A stretch of 64,000 nucleotides of DNA from positions 112,412 through 176,411 of the forward strand of contig NZ_JACHIA010000013.1 of the NCBI RefSeq assembly GCF_014202995.1. The letters are read 5' to 3'. Source of the DNA: Longimicrobium terrae (lineage in GTDB: Bacteria; Gemmatimonadota; Gemmatimonadetes; Longimicrobiales; Longimicrobiaceae). The position numbers and the translations under genes were made by a program. The notes beneath the pieces were generated by a model. The model was not told the DNA's origin and made no database searches. It was given only the letters and a program-made list of their open reading frames with translations. Below, piece by piece: positions 26,701-35,525 of the stretch. Numbering within the stretch: position 1 is the stretch's first letter; each line of letters starts with the position of its first letter.

Positions 26701-28932
26701 CCGATCTGGGGAACGGACGCCTCCGGGAACGCGACGGCGGCGGGCCAGACGATCACCATTCCGGGTGACGTGGAGCGGTTCGACTACGACCTGGCCGGCA
26801 ACATGGTGCACGCGGCCAACCGCGACGCCATCGTGCGGCGGGGCTACAACCCCAACGGTTCCATCTCCGGCGATACGCTGGTCATCGGGACGTACGCCAC
26901 ACGCGACACCACGCAGCACGTGTACGGCCTGCGGTACGCCTACGACATGGCGGGGCGGCGGACGGACCTGATCCACCCGTCCACGCTGGCGCCGGCGAGC
27001 GGATGGACGGTGCACAACAGCTACGACCCGGTGACCGGCGCGCTGGCCTCGGTGACGGACCCGGTGGGGATCCACCAGTTCGCGTACAACATCGCCGGGC
27101 AGAAGACGGGGGAGCTGTACCCGAGCACCGCGCAGGAGGTGTACACGTACGACGCCGAGAACCGGCTGCGCACGCGCAGGCTTACGATTCCGGGAATCGG
27201 CGCGCTGGACGACGACACGATGGCGTACGACGTGCGCGGCAAGCTGGCGCACGTGAACCAGCGGATCGGCGAGGTGACCAACTTCTACTCGGGGCTGGGG
27301 AGCCTGGCGTGGTCGCGCTCGTCGCCCGACGGCACCAACTACATGGAGCAGGGCTATGTGCAGGACGCGCTGGGCAACGCGGCCGTGGTGCAGAAGTACG
27401 ACTACACCAAGGTGGAAGTGCCCGCCCTGCACGTGACCCGTCACGACTACGAGCCCGGAACGGGGCGGCTGCGCTTCCAGTCCGGCGCGCCGGGCGCGGG
27501 CGCGGCGATCACGTCGGCGACGAGCGCGCTGTTCGACTCGGCGGGGAACACGGTGTTCAGCACGGACACCCGCCCGTACAGCGGGATCGCGAACTCCCGC
27601 CGGCTGGAAGGCAAGGCCTCCCACTACGACGCCGCCGGCCGGCTGCGCATCGTGGACATGCAGGCCTGCGCCATGACCGCGGTCGTGACGTCGATCCCGT
27701 ACTTCCTCTTCATCCCGACGGGGCCGGGGCACTCGGAGATGCGCTGCTACTCCATGCGCTCGGGCGAGGGCTCGGCGTTCGAGGAGTACCGCTACGACCC
27801 GCTGGGGCGGCGGGTGCTGGTGCGCAGCCGTGAGCATTGCGAGATCGGCTGCCGGGAATCGCTGGTGCGCACCGTGTGGGACGGCGACCGGATTCTGTGG
27901 GAGATCCGGACGGGTGGGGAGAATCCGGAGCAGGACGTGACTCCCAGCAACCAGCTTGCGCCGTACCAGATTAGCACGGGGCGGGTGGCGTACACGTTCG
28001 GAGACGCGCTGGACCATCCACTGGCGGTGCACCGGTTCGACTACCGGGACTCGCTGTTCACGCGGTACGACACGGTGCCGGCGCCGCTGCCCATGCAGCC
28101 GCTGACCATCTACCCGCACACGAACTGGCGGGGCGACTACCAGATCGGCACGTTCATCACGGGCGAGACGCAGCGGTGCGCGCGCGTGCCTTCGCAGCCG
28201 GGCGACAACGAGACGGTGGACGGATATGTGCCGGGCGGGCCGGGCAACATCAATCCCACGTACCTGTACTGCCTGGCCGCGGTGCAGTGGGCGGGCAAGT
28301 ACATCTGGCTGGACCACAGCGTGCGCGCGATGCCGCCGGGCAACCCGGAGTTCTGGGTGGGGAGCCTGGTGCACAACAAGCGCGACCTGTCGGGCAACCT
28401 GTACATGCGCAACCGGTACTACGATGCGCAGGCCGGCCGCTTCAGCCAGGAAGACCCCATCGGCCTCGCAGGCGGGCTGAACGCGTACGGATTCGCGAAC
28501 GGCGACCCGGTCAGCTACTCGGATCCGTATGGATTGCGCGGCGACACTCTAGTGATTGTAAGTGGGGGGGCTGAACTGGAAGCGGCACGAAGTGCTTCGC
28601 CTACCATAGACCGTCAAATGAGAGAGATCGAGGCCAGCAGCAAATACGTCGAGTTCCGTGTCGGATCACTTCCGGCATCCTGCGCGGGCTTCGCGGGGGG
28701 GTGTTGGGATCCTACTCCGGTCGCCGGGCACGGGGAAGGTGGAACCGTTACGGTCAACCCGGCAGATTTCGCATCGATCTCCCAGAGCGATGGGGTACCT
28801 TTCACATTCCCTGCAGCTGCCGGACACGAATTCGCGCATGTACTTGGCTGTGCTTCCGAGCCGTGCGCGCGGCAGACGGAGAACACGGTGCGTGGCGAAA
28901 CGAATATCCCCAGAGTACCTGTGAATCCCTGA
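23704..28932 (+). CDS. Full-length Rhs/YD-repeat polymorphic toxin with zincin-like tip
   Basis: A 1742-residue protein. It has an N-terminal hydrophobic signal or anchor (about 13-32), an Ala/Pro linker, and two DUF4214-like helical units (about 92-140 and 155-205). A beta-rich region follows, then YD/RHS repeats from ~480 to ~1500. The RHS core ends with RNRYYDAQAGRFSQEDPIGL and DPYGL (residues 1607-1611). After that boundary a 131-residue tip begins, with GHEFAH (H1708), a HExxH-type zinc site, so the tip is probably a metallopeptidase toxin. The Sec-like N-terminus suggests export rather than type VI delivery, as no PAAR is seen. Copies of the last ~546 bp of the core recur downstream with other tips. 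A candidate immunity gene starts 13 bases later. Confidence 0.9.
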   Translation: MPQHFRSALARHARVLVFVPFLSAVGWLGLRELAARPSAPARPATSAEHAVSSASRSDKRHAAPRAGTAASGTAAAFAPPTPPVPPSPLPVLSEVVRMAYRQVLDRDATAAEITARVSWISTGGGTVAALVADLAKSAEYQAAFVTGHGADVAVDSLFRHLWDRPATPAEVTKWSPRVTAGNYRQVVDSIQADWYPAEQFGRDAVPGRPVTHWDSRAPVMVVPGAGTDASRGQCLSAPAGLDGVYECGELRVAHALPAVRVLNRSRAPTLLYGSDQAHPIPTFGVYVTPPTGRAALTQVTVRVHTGRSMPEAGVLQAQATWPGSNFTPGQTSHVSLSYNALEQNTGVYDYFLVVTATYADGQTQDWIRRGRFAIVNRRNSPFGRGWWLAGLEQLVLSPSNNGYKEILWVGGDGSTRLYQQGPLARDNGIWVARNPGGRPDTLRTNTTYQDAAYVRRLRNGASIYYSADGSHIATVDVLDRHTHFWHDSGRLQAVFTPTGVGYLAHKPPFRFYYDANGRLNRVTSPDLAGNAARTVTLGPDATGRQLWIKDPGVPARQFQYGENTEPGRMTRSISLRGTTTRYEYDWGAELSRATVWMGDPAKDIGYVYYNASTRGTPNMGPPVPAAQVITTIDGPRQNAADTTRFWLDRWGGPVAAQDPLGAVTTVTRGDTRFPALPTETVAPNGLRSTAEYDARGRVVSTQVINPLNDGRNSRTTVLYDDTWDAPVRLARYEVSSTGALTQLVGKDTMAYDAATGNRLWQQLGSDAGRRVNYGYYPAGSAFAGMPATVRTPSNVEHGVMGDSIYYDGVGNMASTVSPTKIRTEYVNDGLGRPWVTKSPVDPANGLFRRDSVVYDSAGRVALTVSRGPALSMVVGDPAYSAPWTTPEERLFVENVYNTYGELATVRRWAVPDTAHVGVFSTGFEYDPAGRKTVEIAADGKRDSTEYDNAGNAVAVTNRLRYRITMTYDALNRLRTRTLPATRTNPRYVDSVGYGKAFNFPIWGTDASGNATAAGQTITIPGDVERFDYDLAGNMVHAANRDAIVRRGYNPNGSISGDTLVIGTYATRDTTQHVYGLRYAYDMAGRRTDLIHPSTLAPASGWTVHNSYDPVTGALASVTDPVGIHQFAYNIAGQKTGELYPSTAQEVYTYDAENRLRTRRLTIPGIGALDDDTMAYDVRGKLAHVNQRIGEVTNFYSGLGSLAWSRSSPDGTNYMEQGYVQDALGNAAVVQKYDYTKVEVPALHVTRHDYEPGTGRLRFQSGAPGAGAAITSATSALFDSAGNTVFSTDTRPYSGIANSRRLEGKASHYDAAGRLRIVDMQACAMTAVVTSIPYFLFIPTGPGHSEMRCYSMRSGEGSAFEEYRYDPLGRRVLVRSREHCEIGCRESLVRTVWDGDRILWEIRTGGENPEQDVTPSNQLAPYQISTGRVAYTFGDALDHPLAVHRFDYRDSLFTRYDTVPAPLPMQPLTIYPHTNWRGDYQIGTFITGETQRCARVPSQPGDNETVDGYVPGGPGNINPTYLYCLAAVQWAGKYIWLDHSVRAMPPGNPEFWVGSLVHNKRDLSGNLYMRNRYYDAQAGRFSQEDPIGLAGGLNAYGFANGDPVSYSDPYGLRGDTLVIVSGGAELEAARSASPTIDRQMREIEASSKYVEFRVGSLPASCAGFAGGCWDPTPVAGHGEGGTVTVNPADFASISQSDGVPFTFPAAAGHEFAHVLGCASEPCARQTENTVRGETNIPRVPVNP

Positions 28933-28945
28933 TGAAGAAAGAACC

Positions 28946-29641
28946 ATGAAGAACGCAGTCGTCTTGCTCGCGTCCACGCTGATGGCGTTTCAAGCTCCGA
29001 CAGCCATACACGGCCAAGTCCTGGTTCCGGAGGAGGTTTCTGCGATGTTGAGGCCGCAGATCGCCGCGGATCTCACGCTCTATGAGGCCGCGTCAACCCG
29101 TCTTGATGGAACCGGAAGTCTGCGGGTGGAATTGGTTCAGCCGATGGGGAACCAGTTGGTGTTGTGGCGGGGCAGCCTGCCGGCGGATCATTCCAAATGG
29201 TACCTGATTGCGGCTGATTCCAGCCGCGCGTTTCGTCTGGGCGGATTCTCAGAGCCCGACGTGGCAGAGTTCGTGTCTCAGGTGGCACCCCCGCCGAGAT
29301 CCCGCGAAGAGGCAGATGCGCTTGGCCGGACAATCGCGCGCGTGCTCGATCCGCATGGTGGCGCAGAAATCGTCTACGCAGCGGACGCTGCAACCGACGA
29401 GCGGACGGCGGCTTTGCTGCGCACATGGGCGGGGAGGCGCCCTCAAATCTGGCCCGGTGACACTACCTTGGTGTTTGCATCAGGCACCCTTGTACGCGTA
29501 ACGGTGCTGACGCGTAATACGCGCGCGATCAGCATGCCGTGGACTGCGCGCCTGTACACAATCGTATTCGCCCAAGACGGTCGGCTGATTGCCTGGTCTG
29601 CAAGGAACAGCGAGGTGTTCACGGTTCACTCGACCTTGTGA
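28946..29641 (+). CDS. Candidate immunity protein for the Rhs tip (exported)
   Basis: A 231-residue protein with an N-terminal signal peptide (about 1-23, MAFQAPTAIHG), therefore probably periplasmic. I do not recognise a family. The mature part looks like a compact alpha/beta domain with no Cys. It starts 13 bases after the Rhs stop, with a GAAGAAAG site, which is the usual place of an immunity gene. Export fits a tip that would act outside the cytoplasm. Function is inferred only from position. Confidence 0.6.
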   Translation: MKNAVVLLASTLMAFQAPTAIHGQVLVPEEVSAMLRPQIAADLTLYEAASTRLDGTGSLRVELVQPMGNQLVLWRGSLPADHSKWYLIAADSSRAFRLGGFSEPDVAEFVSQVAPPPRSREEADALGRTIARVLDPHGGAEIVYAADAATDERTAALLRTWAGRRPQIWPGDTTLVFASGTLVRVTVLTRNTRAISMPWTARLYTIVFAQDGRLIAWSARNSEVFTVHSTL

Positions 29642-29738
29642 AAGTCGGCGGCGCGGTCAGTCGAGAGCATGAGACAGCCAGCAAGGGCGGCTCATTGCAT
29701 CACTTGCTCACCCGGTTGCGCGGCCAGTTCTGCACGAG

Positions 29739-30108
29739 GTGAAACGGCAATCCCGGAGCGACTCTGATCTGGTACGGTGGGTGGCTGACAACGACGATCT
29801 TCTCCCGCACGTTCTCATGGGTGATGTTAGCCGCTTCGTTCTAGAACTGTACAAGGAAAGCCTCGATGGGGTAAATAACGGGGGTGAGACTCTCGATGCG
29901 CTGTTCGCCGTGATGGAACGGGGGGCAGCGTTCGGATCAGAGTATGTGAAAGAAGTGATCTCGGTCTCGTTTTTTGGAATACATTGCCGACGAACTCATT
30001 GCCTCGAAGGAGTTCATGTCCTTCTTGAGACCGGCGTTGAACAGGGAGTTTCAGCCCATACTGGAATGGATCCAAGCTGACTCGGTGTCACCCGAAACGC
30101 CGGTGTGA
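29739..30108 (+). pseudogene. Frameshifted orphan immunity-like gene
   Basis: A frame opens at GTG 29739 (DSDLVRWVADNDDLLPHVL) and reads to VISVSFF. A single extra base after the run TTTTTT near 29970-29977 moves the rest into another frame. That frame reads EYIADELIASKEFMSFLRPA, then ILEWIQADS, to the stop at 30106. The joined protein would be ~122 residues, acidic and helical, like many small cytoplasmic immunity proteins. No toxin tip precedes it, so it looks like a stranded, decaying gene. The 96 bases before it contain nothing recognisable. Confidence 0.5.
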
Positions 30109-30177
30109 TTGGCACGTGTCCTGTTCGGCTTGGTCTATGTATTGGTGGGCCGGCAATCGGCGCGACTCCCTTGAAAG

Positions 30178-30219
30178 ATACCCGATCCGGTGTGCTGACC
30201 AGTACACCGGATCGGGTAT
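30178..30219. terminator. Perfect 16-bp inverted repeat (terminator-like)
   Basis: ATACCCGATCCGGTGT (30178-30193) pairs perfectly with 30204-30219 around a 10-base loop. It is followed by TCTATG and not by a T-run. It may be the terminator of the orphan immunity gene, or a recombination-related site just before the core copy at 30374. Confidence 0.5.
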
Positions 30220-30373
30220 GTCTATGATCGCGGCAAAAGCCAGGCGCGCTTACTACCACGGTTTGCAGCTACAGGTGTCGCCACGCTACTCCTGCGTTGC
30301 GCGACTGCGAGGTCCGCGTCGGTACCCGCGGCGTTGGCTGATGGTTGACACCGTCTTTCGGACCTAGCGTCCG

Positions 30374-31337
30374 TACACGTTCGGAAAGGCGCTGGACCAT
30401 CCGCTGGCGGTGCACCGGTTCGACTACCGGGACTCGCTGTTCACGCGGTACGACACGGTGCCGGCGCCGCTGCCCATGCAGCCGCTGACCATCTACCCGC
30501 ACACGAACTGGCGGGGCGACTACCAGATCGGCACGTTCATCACGGGCGAGACGCAGCGGTGCGCGCGCGTGCCTTCGCAGCCGGGCGACAACGAGACGGT
30601 GGACGGGTATGTGCCGGGCGGGCCGGGCAACATCAATCCCACGTACCTGTACTGCCTGGCCGCGGTGCAGTGGGCGGGCAAGTACATCTGGCTGGACCAC
30701 AGCGTGCGCGCGATGCCGCCGGGCAACCCGGAGTTCTGGGTGGGGAGCCTGGTGCACAACAAGCGGGACCTGACGGGCAACCTGTACATGCGCAACCGGT
30801 ACTACGATGCGCAGGCCGGCCGCTTCAGCCAGGAAGACCCCATCGGCCTTGCGGGCGGGCTGAACGCGTACGGGTTCGCGGCGGGGGACCCGGTGAGCTA
30901 TTCGGATCCGTATGGACTCTGCGCATGGGCGATCAGCGGTGAGGCTGTCCTGCAATGCACAGATCCGGATGGCTCACGAGCTTTGGTATCTGCGGGAGAG
31001 GATGGTCCTGGCATCGGGACAGTGGTCTGCCTGGGTGGTGCGGCCGTCACAGCCTTGGCCGCACGCCGGGTGGTGACCACCGAACGGCGGATGCGAAGAG
31101 CTGAAGACCAGATGCGCCGACAGTGGGAACGCCAGCGGCGGTTACCAGATCTATGCAAACGGCGGCGGTGAGGCTGCTGGTATCGAGTTTACACACGAGA
31201 ACGAACAGTATTTTGATGCGCTTCGCAATTGGGAAGACATGAAAGAGGACCATACACAAGCCAAGGTGGAGCTGTCGATAACGTCTACTGCCGCTGCCGC
31301 TTCTTGCGGGACGGCGCTCATTGCCCCAACACCGTGA
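30374..31337 (+). pseudogene. Displaced rhs core copy 2 with frameshifted tip
   Basis: Bases 30374-30919 copy the end of the rhs core (27991-28536) at very high identity and the same length, through RNRYYDAQAGRFSQEDPIGL and DPYGL. A new tip starts after that. It reads CAWAISGEAVLQCTDPDG, then a hydrophobic CLGGAAVTALAARR segment and a basic helix. Near 31135 the frame breaks. The frame GYQIYANGGGEAAGIEFTHE continues, in another phase, to a stop at 31335. There is no proper start or N-terminal part, so this is a silent tip that could only be expressed after recombination with the full rhs gene. The tip has no recognised family. Confidence 0.7.
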
Positions 31338-31390
31338 GCGCCGCCGTGCCGAGGCTGCCGGGGGATACACCCAGATCGAGGAGGGAGAAA

Positions 31391-31660
31391 ATGAACGGAC
31401 GTGTCTTTGCTAACGCGGTGGGGCTGTCCTTGAGCATGATTTTTTCGGGATTCGCCGGATCGAGTCTTTACCGCGGCATGATCACGGGACGGAGTTCGCT
31501 GGCGATGTTTAGCCTTGGGGTTAGTTGCCTTTTGGGCCTTGCATTCGCAGCGGCCTTCGCGGCTGGGCTACGCAGGCGCACCGGACCCGACCTGCGGCTG
31601 GTGTTCGCTGGCTTTTTTCTGGTAGTAACCCAAACTATTCTGGACACCGTCCGGTTCTGA
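31391..31660 (+). CDS. Small membrane protein, candidate immunity for tip 2
   Basis: An 89-residue protein with three predicted membrane helices (about 8-27, 36-58 and 68-86). The ATG at 31391 is chosen because of the GGAGGG site just before it. It is the first gene after the tip of core copy 2, the immunity position. A membrane immunity protein would fit a tip that acts at the inner membrane. No family is recognised. Confidence 0.55.
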   Translation: MNGRVFANAVGLSLSMIFSGFAGSSLYRGMITGRSSLAMFSLGVSCLLGLAFAAAFAAGLRRRTGPDLRLVFAGFFLVVTQTILDTVRF

Positions 31661-31687
31661 ACTGCGCTTAACCCGCTGAAACCTCTA

Positions 31688-31724
31688 ACAGGTACGGACC
31701 GGCTCCATGTTGGTCCGTACCTGT
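31688..31724 (+). terminator. Terminator-like hairpin after the small membrane protein gene
   Basis: ACAGGTACGGACC (31688-31700) pairs perfectly with GGTCCGTACCTGT (31712-31724), a 13-bp stem 27 bases after the stop. The tail ATTGG is not T-rich. Confidence 0.6.
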
Positions 31725-31782
31725 ATTGGTGCATCAGGCGGAACAGCAGCCGTGCTGTTGCGCGTGATGCGGGCACGGCGAG

Positions 31783-32925
31783 GTGAGTGGTGCCGATATA
31801 TGCCGAGATGCGTCCCAGGCTGGGATGACATCACCGGAGAGCATCTTTAAGCCATCGTTTGGCTTTTCAGCGATGATGTTCGGGGATGCGCTGGACCATC
31901 CGCCGGCGGTGCACCGGTTCGACTACCGGGACTCGGTGTTCTCGAAGTACGACACGGGACCGGCGCCCATCAGCATGCAGCCGCTGACCATCTACCCGCA
32001 CACGAACTGGCGGGGCGACTACCAGATCGGCACGTTCTCCACCGGTGAGACGCAGCGGTGCGTGCAGGTGCCTTCGCAGCCGGGCGACCACGAGACGGTG
32101 GATGGATATGTGCCGGGCGGGCCGGGGACCATCAACCCCACGCTCCCGTACTGCCTTGCGGCGGTGCGGTGGGCTGGCAACTACGTCTGGCTGGATCACA
32201 GCGTGCGCAAGGCGCCGCCGGGGACGGACGGATTCTGGGTGGGGAGCCTGGTGCACAACAAGCGGGACCTGACGGGCAACCTGTACATGCGCAACCGGTA
32301 CTACGACGCGACGGCCGGTCGCTTCAAGCAGGAAGACCCCATCGGCCTCGCGGGCGGGCTGAACGCGTACGGGTTTGCGAACGGTGATCCGGTGACCTAC
32401 TCGGATCCGTATGGGTTGTGCCCGGTGTGCGTTGGCGCCGCAGTCGCGTTGCTCAGTGTTCCGAATGGCCGAACGGGCGATGCGGTACTGGATGATCCAG
32501 CCAAGAGGCGACCAATGGAGGCTGCATTCAACAATGCACCGCATGACGAAGGTGGATACGCTCTTGAACAGGGTGCGTCCTGCAGCGTGGCGGGGGGATG
32601 CCTCCCCGGCCAGAACGCAACGAGAGAAGACATTCGAATTCCCGTAAATCGTAATACCACATATGACTACCATACACACGGGAATGTTGGTCTAGATAGG
32701 GAAAGCGGCATCCCTGGAGATAAGTACACCCGCGGCCCAAGCGACACAGACGTTAGCGGAAGTGGAGCTTATGTAGGATTGGGTATCATGCCGACAACCT
32801 ACATCATCGATGATAAATATATTTACAGGCTAACGCCGTCTCGGGACGGTTCTGTCACCATGACAACCTACCACCGGTTTGTGATCCCGAGAGGTCCCGA
32901 TAACCCGAATCCACAGGATTACTGA
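31783..32925 (+). CDS. Displaced rhs core copy 3 with JAB/DUF4329-like tip
   Basis: A 380-codon open frame. Bases ~31877-32418 are a more diverged copy of the rhs core end, through RNRYYDATAGRFKQEDPIGL and DPYGL. The ~169-residue tip is AT-richer than its surroundings. It contains YDYHTHGN (H-x-H), then GPSDTDVSGSG and YIIDDKYIYRL. This order, HxH followed by S/T-D, is that of DUF4329 and JAB-like metal-dependent peptidase domains found at toxin tips. The start is uncertain; GTG 31783 and internal ATGs are possible, and none has a convincing site. It is probably silent until joined to a full rhs. Confidence 0.65.
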   Translation: MSGADICRDASQAGMTSPESIFKPSFGFSAMMFGDALDHPPAVHRFDYRDSVFSKYDTGPAPISMQPLTIYPHTNWRGDYQIGTFSTGETQRCVQVPSQPGDHETVDGYVPGGPGTINPTLPYCLAAVRWAGNYVWLDHSVRKAPPGTDGFWVGSLVHNKRDLTGNLYMRNRYYDATAGRFKQEDPIGLAGGLNAYGFANGDPVTYSDPYGLCPVCVGAAVALLSVPNGRTGDAVLDDPAKRRPMEAAFNNAPHDEGGYALEQGASCSVAGGCLPGQNATREDIRIPVNRNTTYDYHTHGNVGLDRESGIPGDKYTRGPSDTDVSGSGAYVGLGIMPTTYIIDDKYIYRLTPSRDGSVTMTTYHRFVIPRGPDNPNPQDY

Positions 32926-33389
32926 TGAGAACCCAGATTATGGATCGGTCAGGCCCATACCGCCAACATTGCAAGTTTCTGGCAGCGTGCGTAATCGTCT
33001 CGATGAGCGGCTGCTTAAGCATGTCGAGAGGGGATAGGTCACCCGCATCGCAGGGCTATCTGGTCCCGGGACCTCACGCTGCTCACGCCTTTGGAATACC
33101 CCCGTCTGATACGCTGGGCGAGGCCGTTGACCAACGAGTACCGGAAGCGGTTCGGCAAGCTTCCGCCGATTACGCTCGCATTGTTCACGCGCGTCCAGAA
33201 TGTACGCGGTTCTTTGAAGGCAATCAGATATACGTAGCTCTCTTTACTGCATTCTGCGGGGATAGACTGGGGAAAGAAACGGATTCCAGGCCGTTGGCAG
33301 CATTCCGGAGTGACGGAGTTCGGGTTGCCGCAATTTCCTGGCAGACAGTCAGGGGCGTGGCGGAGGTTGTTCCCTTCCGAAGGCTCTGA
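32925..33389 (+). CDS. Candidate immunity lipoprotein for tip 3
   Basis: A 154-residue protein whose ATG overlaps the TGA of the tip 3 frame by one base, so translation is coupled. The N-terminal hydrophobic stretch ends in VSMSGC, a tolerable lipobox, indicating an exported lipoprotein. Two further Cys pairs are possible in the mature part (CTRFF and FCGDR). No family is recognised. Position and coupling make it the immunity candidate for the JAB/DUF4329-like tip. Confidence 0.6.
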   Translation: MRTQIMDRSGPYRQHCKFLAACVIVSMSGCLSMSRGDRSPASQGYLVPGPHAAHAFGIPPSDTLGEAVDQRVPEAVRQASADYARIVHARPECTRFFEGNQIYVALFTAFCGDRLGKETDSRPLAAFRSDGVRVAAISWQTVRGVAEVVPFRRL

Positions 33390-33499
33390 GTCAGGGTGCC
33401 GTTTGTGTCGTAAAGGAAACTCCCCCATCCCCCCCTGCCTTTGCGGGGCATGATTTGTTGCCACGAACCATTGCGGAGGCGGGAGCGCACGGGGAGCCC

Positions 33500-34533
33500 G
33501 GTTGACCTCCGCGACAGTACGTTCGCGCAGCACGACACCGCCGTTGCCGCGTTAGACCCGCTGACCAACCACCCGCACACCAACTGGCGGGGCCGATTGC
33601 CAGATCGGCACGTTCATCACGGGCGAGACGCAGCGGTGCGCGCGCGTGCCTTCGCAGCCGGGCGACAACGAGACGGTGGACGGGTACGTGCCGGGCCGGC
33701 CAGGCAACATCAATCCCACGTACCTGTACTGCCTGGCCGCGGTGCAGTGGGCGGGCAAGTACATCTGGCTGGACCACAGCGTGCGCGCGATGCCGCCGGG
33801 CAACCGGAGTTCTGGGTTGGGGAGCCTGGTGCACAACAAGCGCGACCTGTCGGGCAACCTGTACATGCGCAACCGGTACTACGATGCGCAGGCCGGCCGC
33901 TTCAGCCAGGAAGATCCCATCGGCCTCGCCGGCGGGCTGAATGCGTACGGGTTTGCGGCGGGCGATCCGGTGAGCTACAGCGATCCATATGGGTTGTGTG
34001 CGGATCGACTCTACAAACGAAGGGGCTTGCTGGGGTTGTTTGGAGTCGGTGAGAAAACGTGTCCCGGCGGGCTTTCTCACCAAGAGTACGACATTACTTT
34101 CGCAGCGCTGAATACGTTGGTACCGGGCTCTGAAACTACCAGATTGTTCCACATGCTAGACCATGGAGGCATCCGCAGGGTTGAAAGAACTTGGCGGGGC
34201 CGACCCGCAGAGGCTGACTACAAGCGTGGCAGGATCAACGTGATGTACGGGTTTTTCGATGGAAAACAGCCCGGTTCTCTGACCGGTTATAACACACCTG
34301 GAGAACGTGGATGGGTGCTTGGTCACGAACTTGGGCATATTTTCCAGTATGAGACGGGCAAGCTCGTCCAACATGCCGATAACCCTGCGATTCCGAGTAA
34401 CCGGGCGTACATCTTAGGTCTGTTTCGGGACCAGTCGCAGAACGGTGAAAATGCTTTGCTGCAGGGCGACGCTAACCTTGTTGGGTGTCGAATTGCACGT
34501 CAGCCCGGTCTTTGGGGGCCACATGTCTGCTAA
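33500..34533 (+). pseudogene. Displaced rhs core copy 4 with intact zincin-like tip
   Basis: From ~33500 the sequence resembles the rhs core end, poorly at first and closely from ~33600 to 33996. Small frameshifts break the core: one at 33590-33600, and a compensated pair at 33803-33817 that gives GNRSSGLGS instead of GNPEFWVGS. The frame is open from 33646 to 34533. After DPYGL a 179-residue tip begins CADRLYKRRGLLGLFG and contains GHELGH (34321-34338), a HExxH zinc site, then ENALLQGDANLVGC. It is therefore a metallopeptidase-type tip. The same tip type recurs decayed at 35766-36296. Confidence 0.7.
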
Positions 34534-34553
34534 AGGCGAGAGAAAGGAGTCGG

Positions 34554-35417
34554 ATGAAATTTAGGTTGATCTATGCTGCCGGTCTGATGGCACTGATTGC
34601 GCTTGCGAGTTGCCTCCCTGCGCCGGCGGGGCGTGGTGTCATGGGTCCCGCGATCGGGCCCACGAAGCGGGACTCCGTCGGCGGAACGAGACAGGTGTTG
34701 TATGGTTTGACCAGGGTTGTGGATCTTCAGGCTCGCTCAACGGGTGAACTCCCGGTCACGTTGGAGTCGACGACGCAGCCCATTGTTGCAGAGTTGATGT
34801 TCGACCCGTGGGGGCAGGCGGTGCGCTACATCCCACGGGGGAAGCAGTTCGAGGTGCGGTCCAGCGGCTCGGACAGGATCTTCGAAACTTCCGATGATGT
34901 CATCGCACTTGGGCAGATCGGCCGCAATCAGCCGTGTGTGATCCGAGACGAGTTCCGGACGTGGACGGGTGCGGGGTATGAGCCGCCTTGCGGTCCCAGT
35001 GCGATCATCGTGCTGCTGCAGTGCCCCCAGCTGACCTCCCCGTCGTCGAGGGATGACGAGGCTCCGGCATCTTCCCGGGATTCCGTGCAACTCATGGGGT
35101 TGCGGCTGGTTCGGATCGCTCGCGGGATCGACGCTGCCGGGCGTGATCTGGGTGGACTCCCGCTGACGCTCCGCGCTGTTGCGAGTGCCAGCGCACTCAA
35201 CATGGATGAGATCGGTGACATCTGGCGACGCCCGCTCCGATACCGTCCGAACAATCGGGACTATGAGGTACGTTCTGCGGGTCCGGACGGGAACCATGAC
35301 ACCCCCGACGATCTCGTTGTCGAGGGGCACCTTGGGCAGGTCGTGCCATGCTTATTTGTCACCGAGGGCCGTGTAGTCGCTTGTTCGGAGTTGCCTCCGC
35401 CCTGCCTAGACGGGTGA
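34554..35417 (+). CDS. Lipoprotein with two GspG-like domains, candidate immunity for tip 4
   Basis: A 287-residue lipoprotein with lipobox LASC and Cys at residue 20. The mature part holds two tandem units (about 46-123 and 177-261). Each ends like the C-terminal part of a type II secretion major pseudopilin: FDPWGQAVRY...VRSSGSDRIFETSDDV and DIWRRPLRY...VRSAGPDGNHDTPDDL. The N-terminal pilin helix is missing, so it is not a pseudopilin. It starts 20 bases after the zincin tip, with a GAGAAAGGAG site. A paralogue with the same layout follows the related tip 5. Immunity is inferred from this repeated pairing. Confidence 0.7.
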   Translation: MKFRLIYAAGLMALIALASCLPAPAGRGVMGPAIGPTKRDSVGGTRQVLYGLTRVVDLQARSTGELPVTLESTTQPIVAELMFDPWGQAVRYIPRGKQFEVRSSGSDRIFETSDDVIALGQIGRNQPCVIRDEFRTWTGAGYEPPCGPSAIIVLLQCPQLTSPSSRDDEAPASSRDSVQLMGLRLVRIARGIDAAGRDLGGLPLTLRAVASASALNMDEIGDIWRRPLRYRPNNRDYEVRSAGPDGNHDTPDDLVVEGHLGQVVPCLFVTEGRVVACSELPPPCLDG

Positions 35418-35525
35418 GTTTCACCATCCGAGGTTAAAACAATCATGATGTCCATGCCCCGCGCTACCTGACGCGAGGCATCGTACTTCTTTGCCCATGC
35501 AGTGTCCTGCCACAGTACTGTAGCA

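Noticed and set aside
23857..28374. A ~1,500-codon open frame on the minus strand opposite rhs
   Set aside because: It is rich in Arg, His, Val and Gly with no domain pattern. It arises from codon bias in a GC-rich gene on the other strand.
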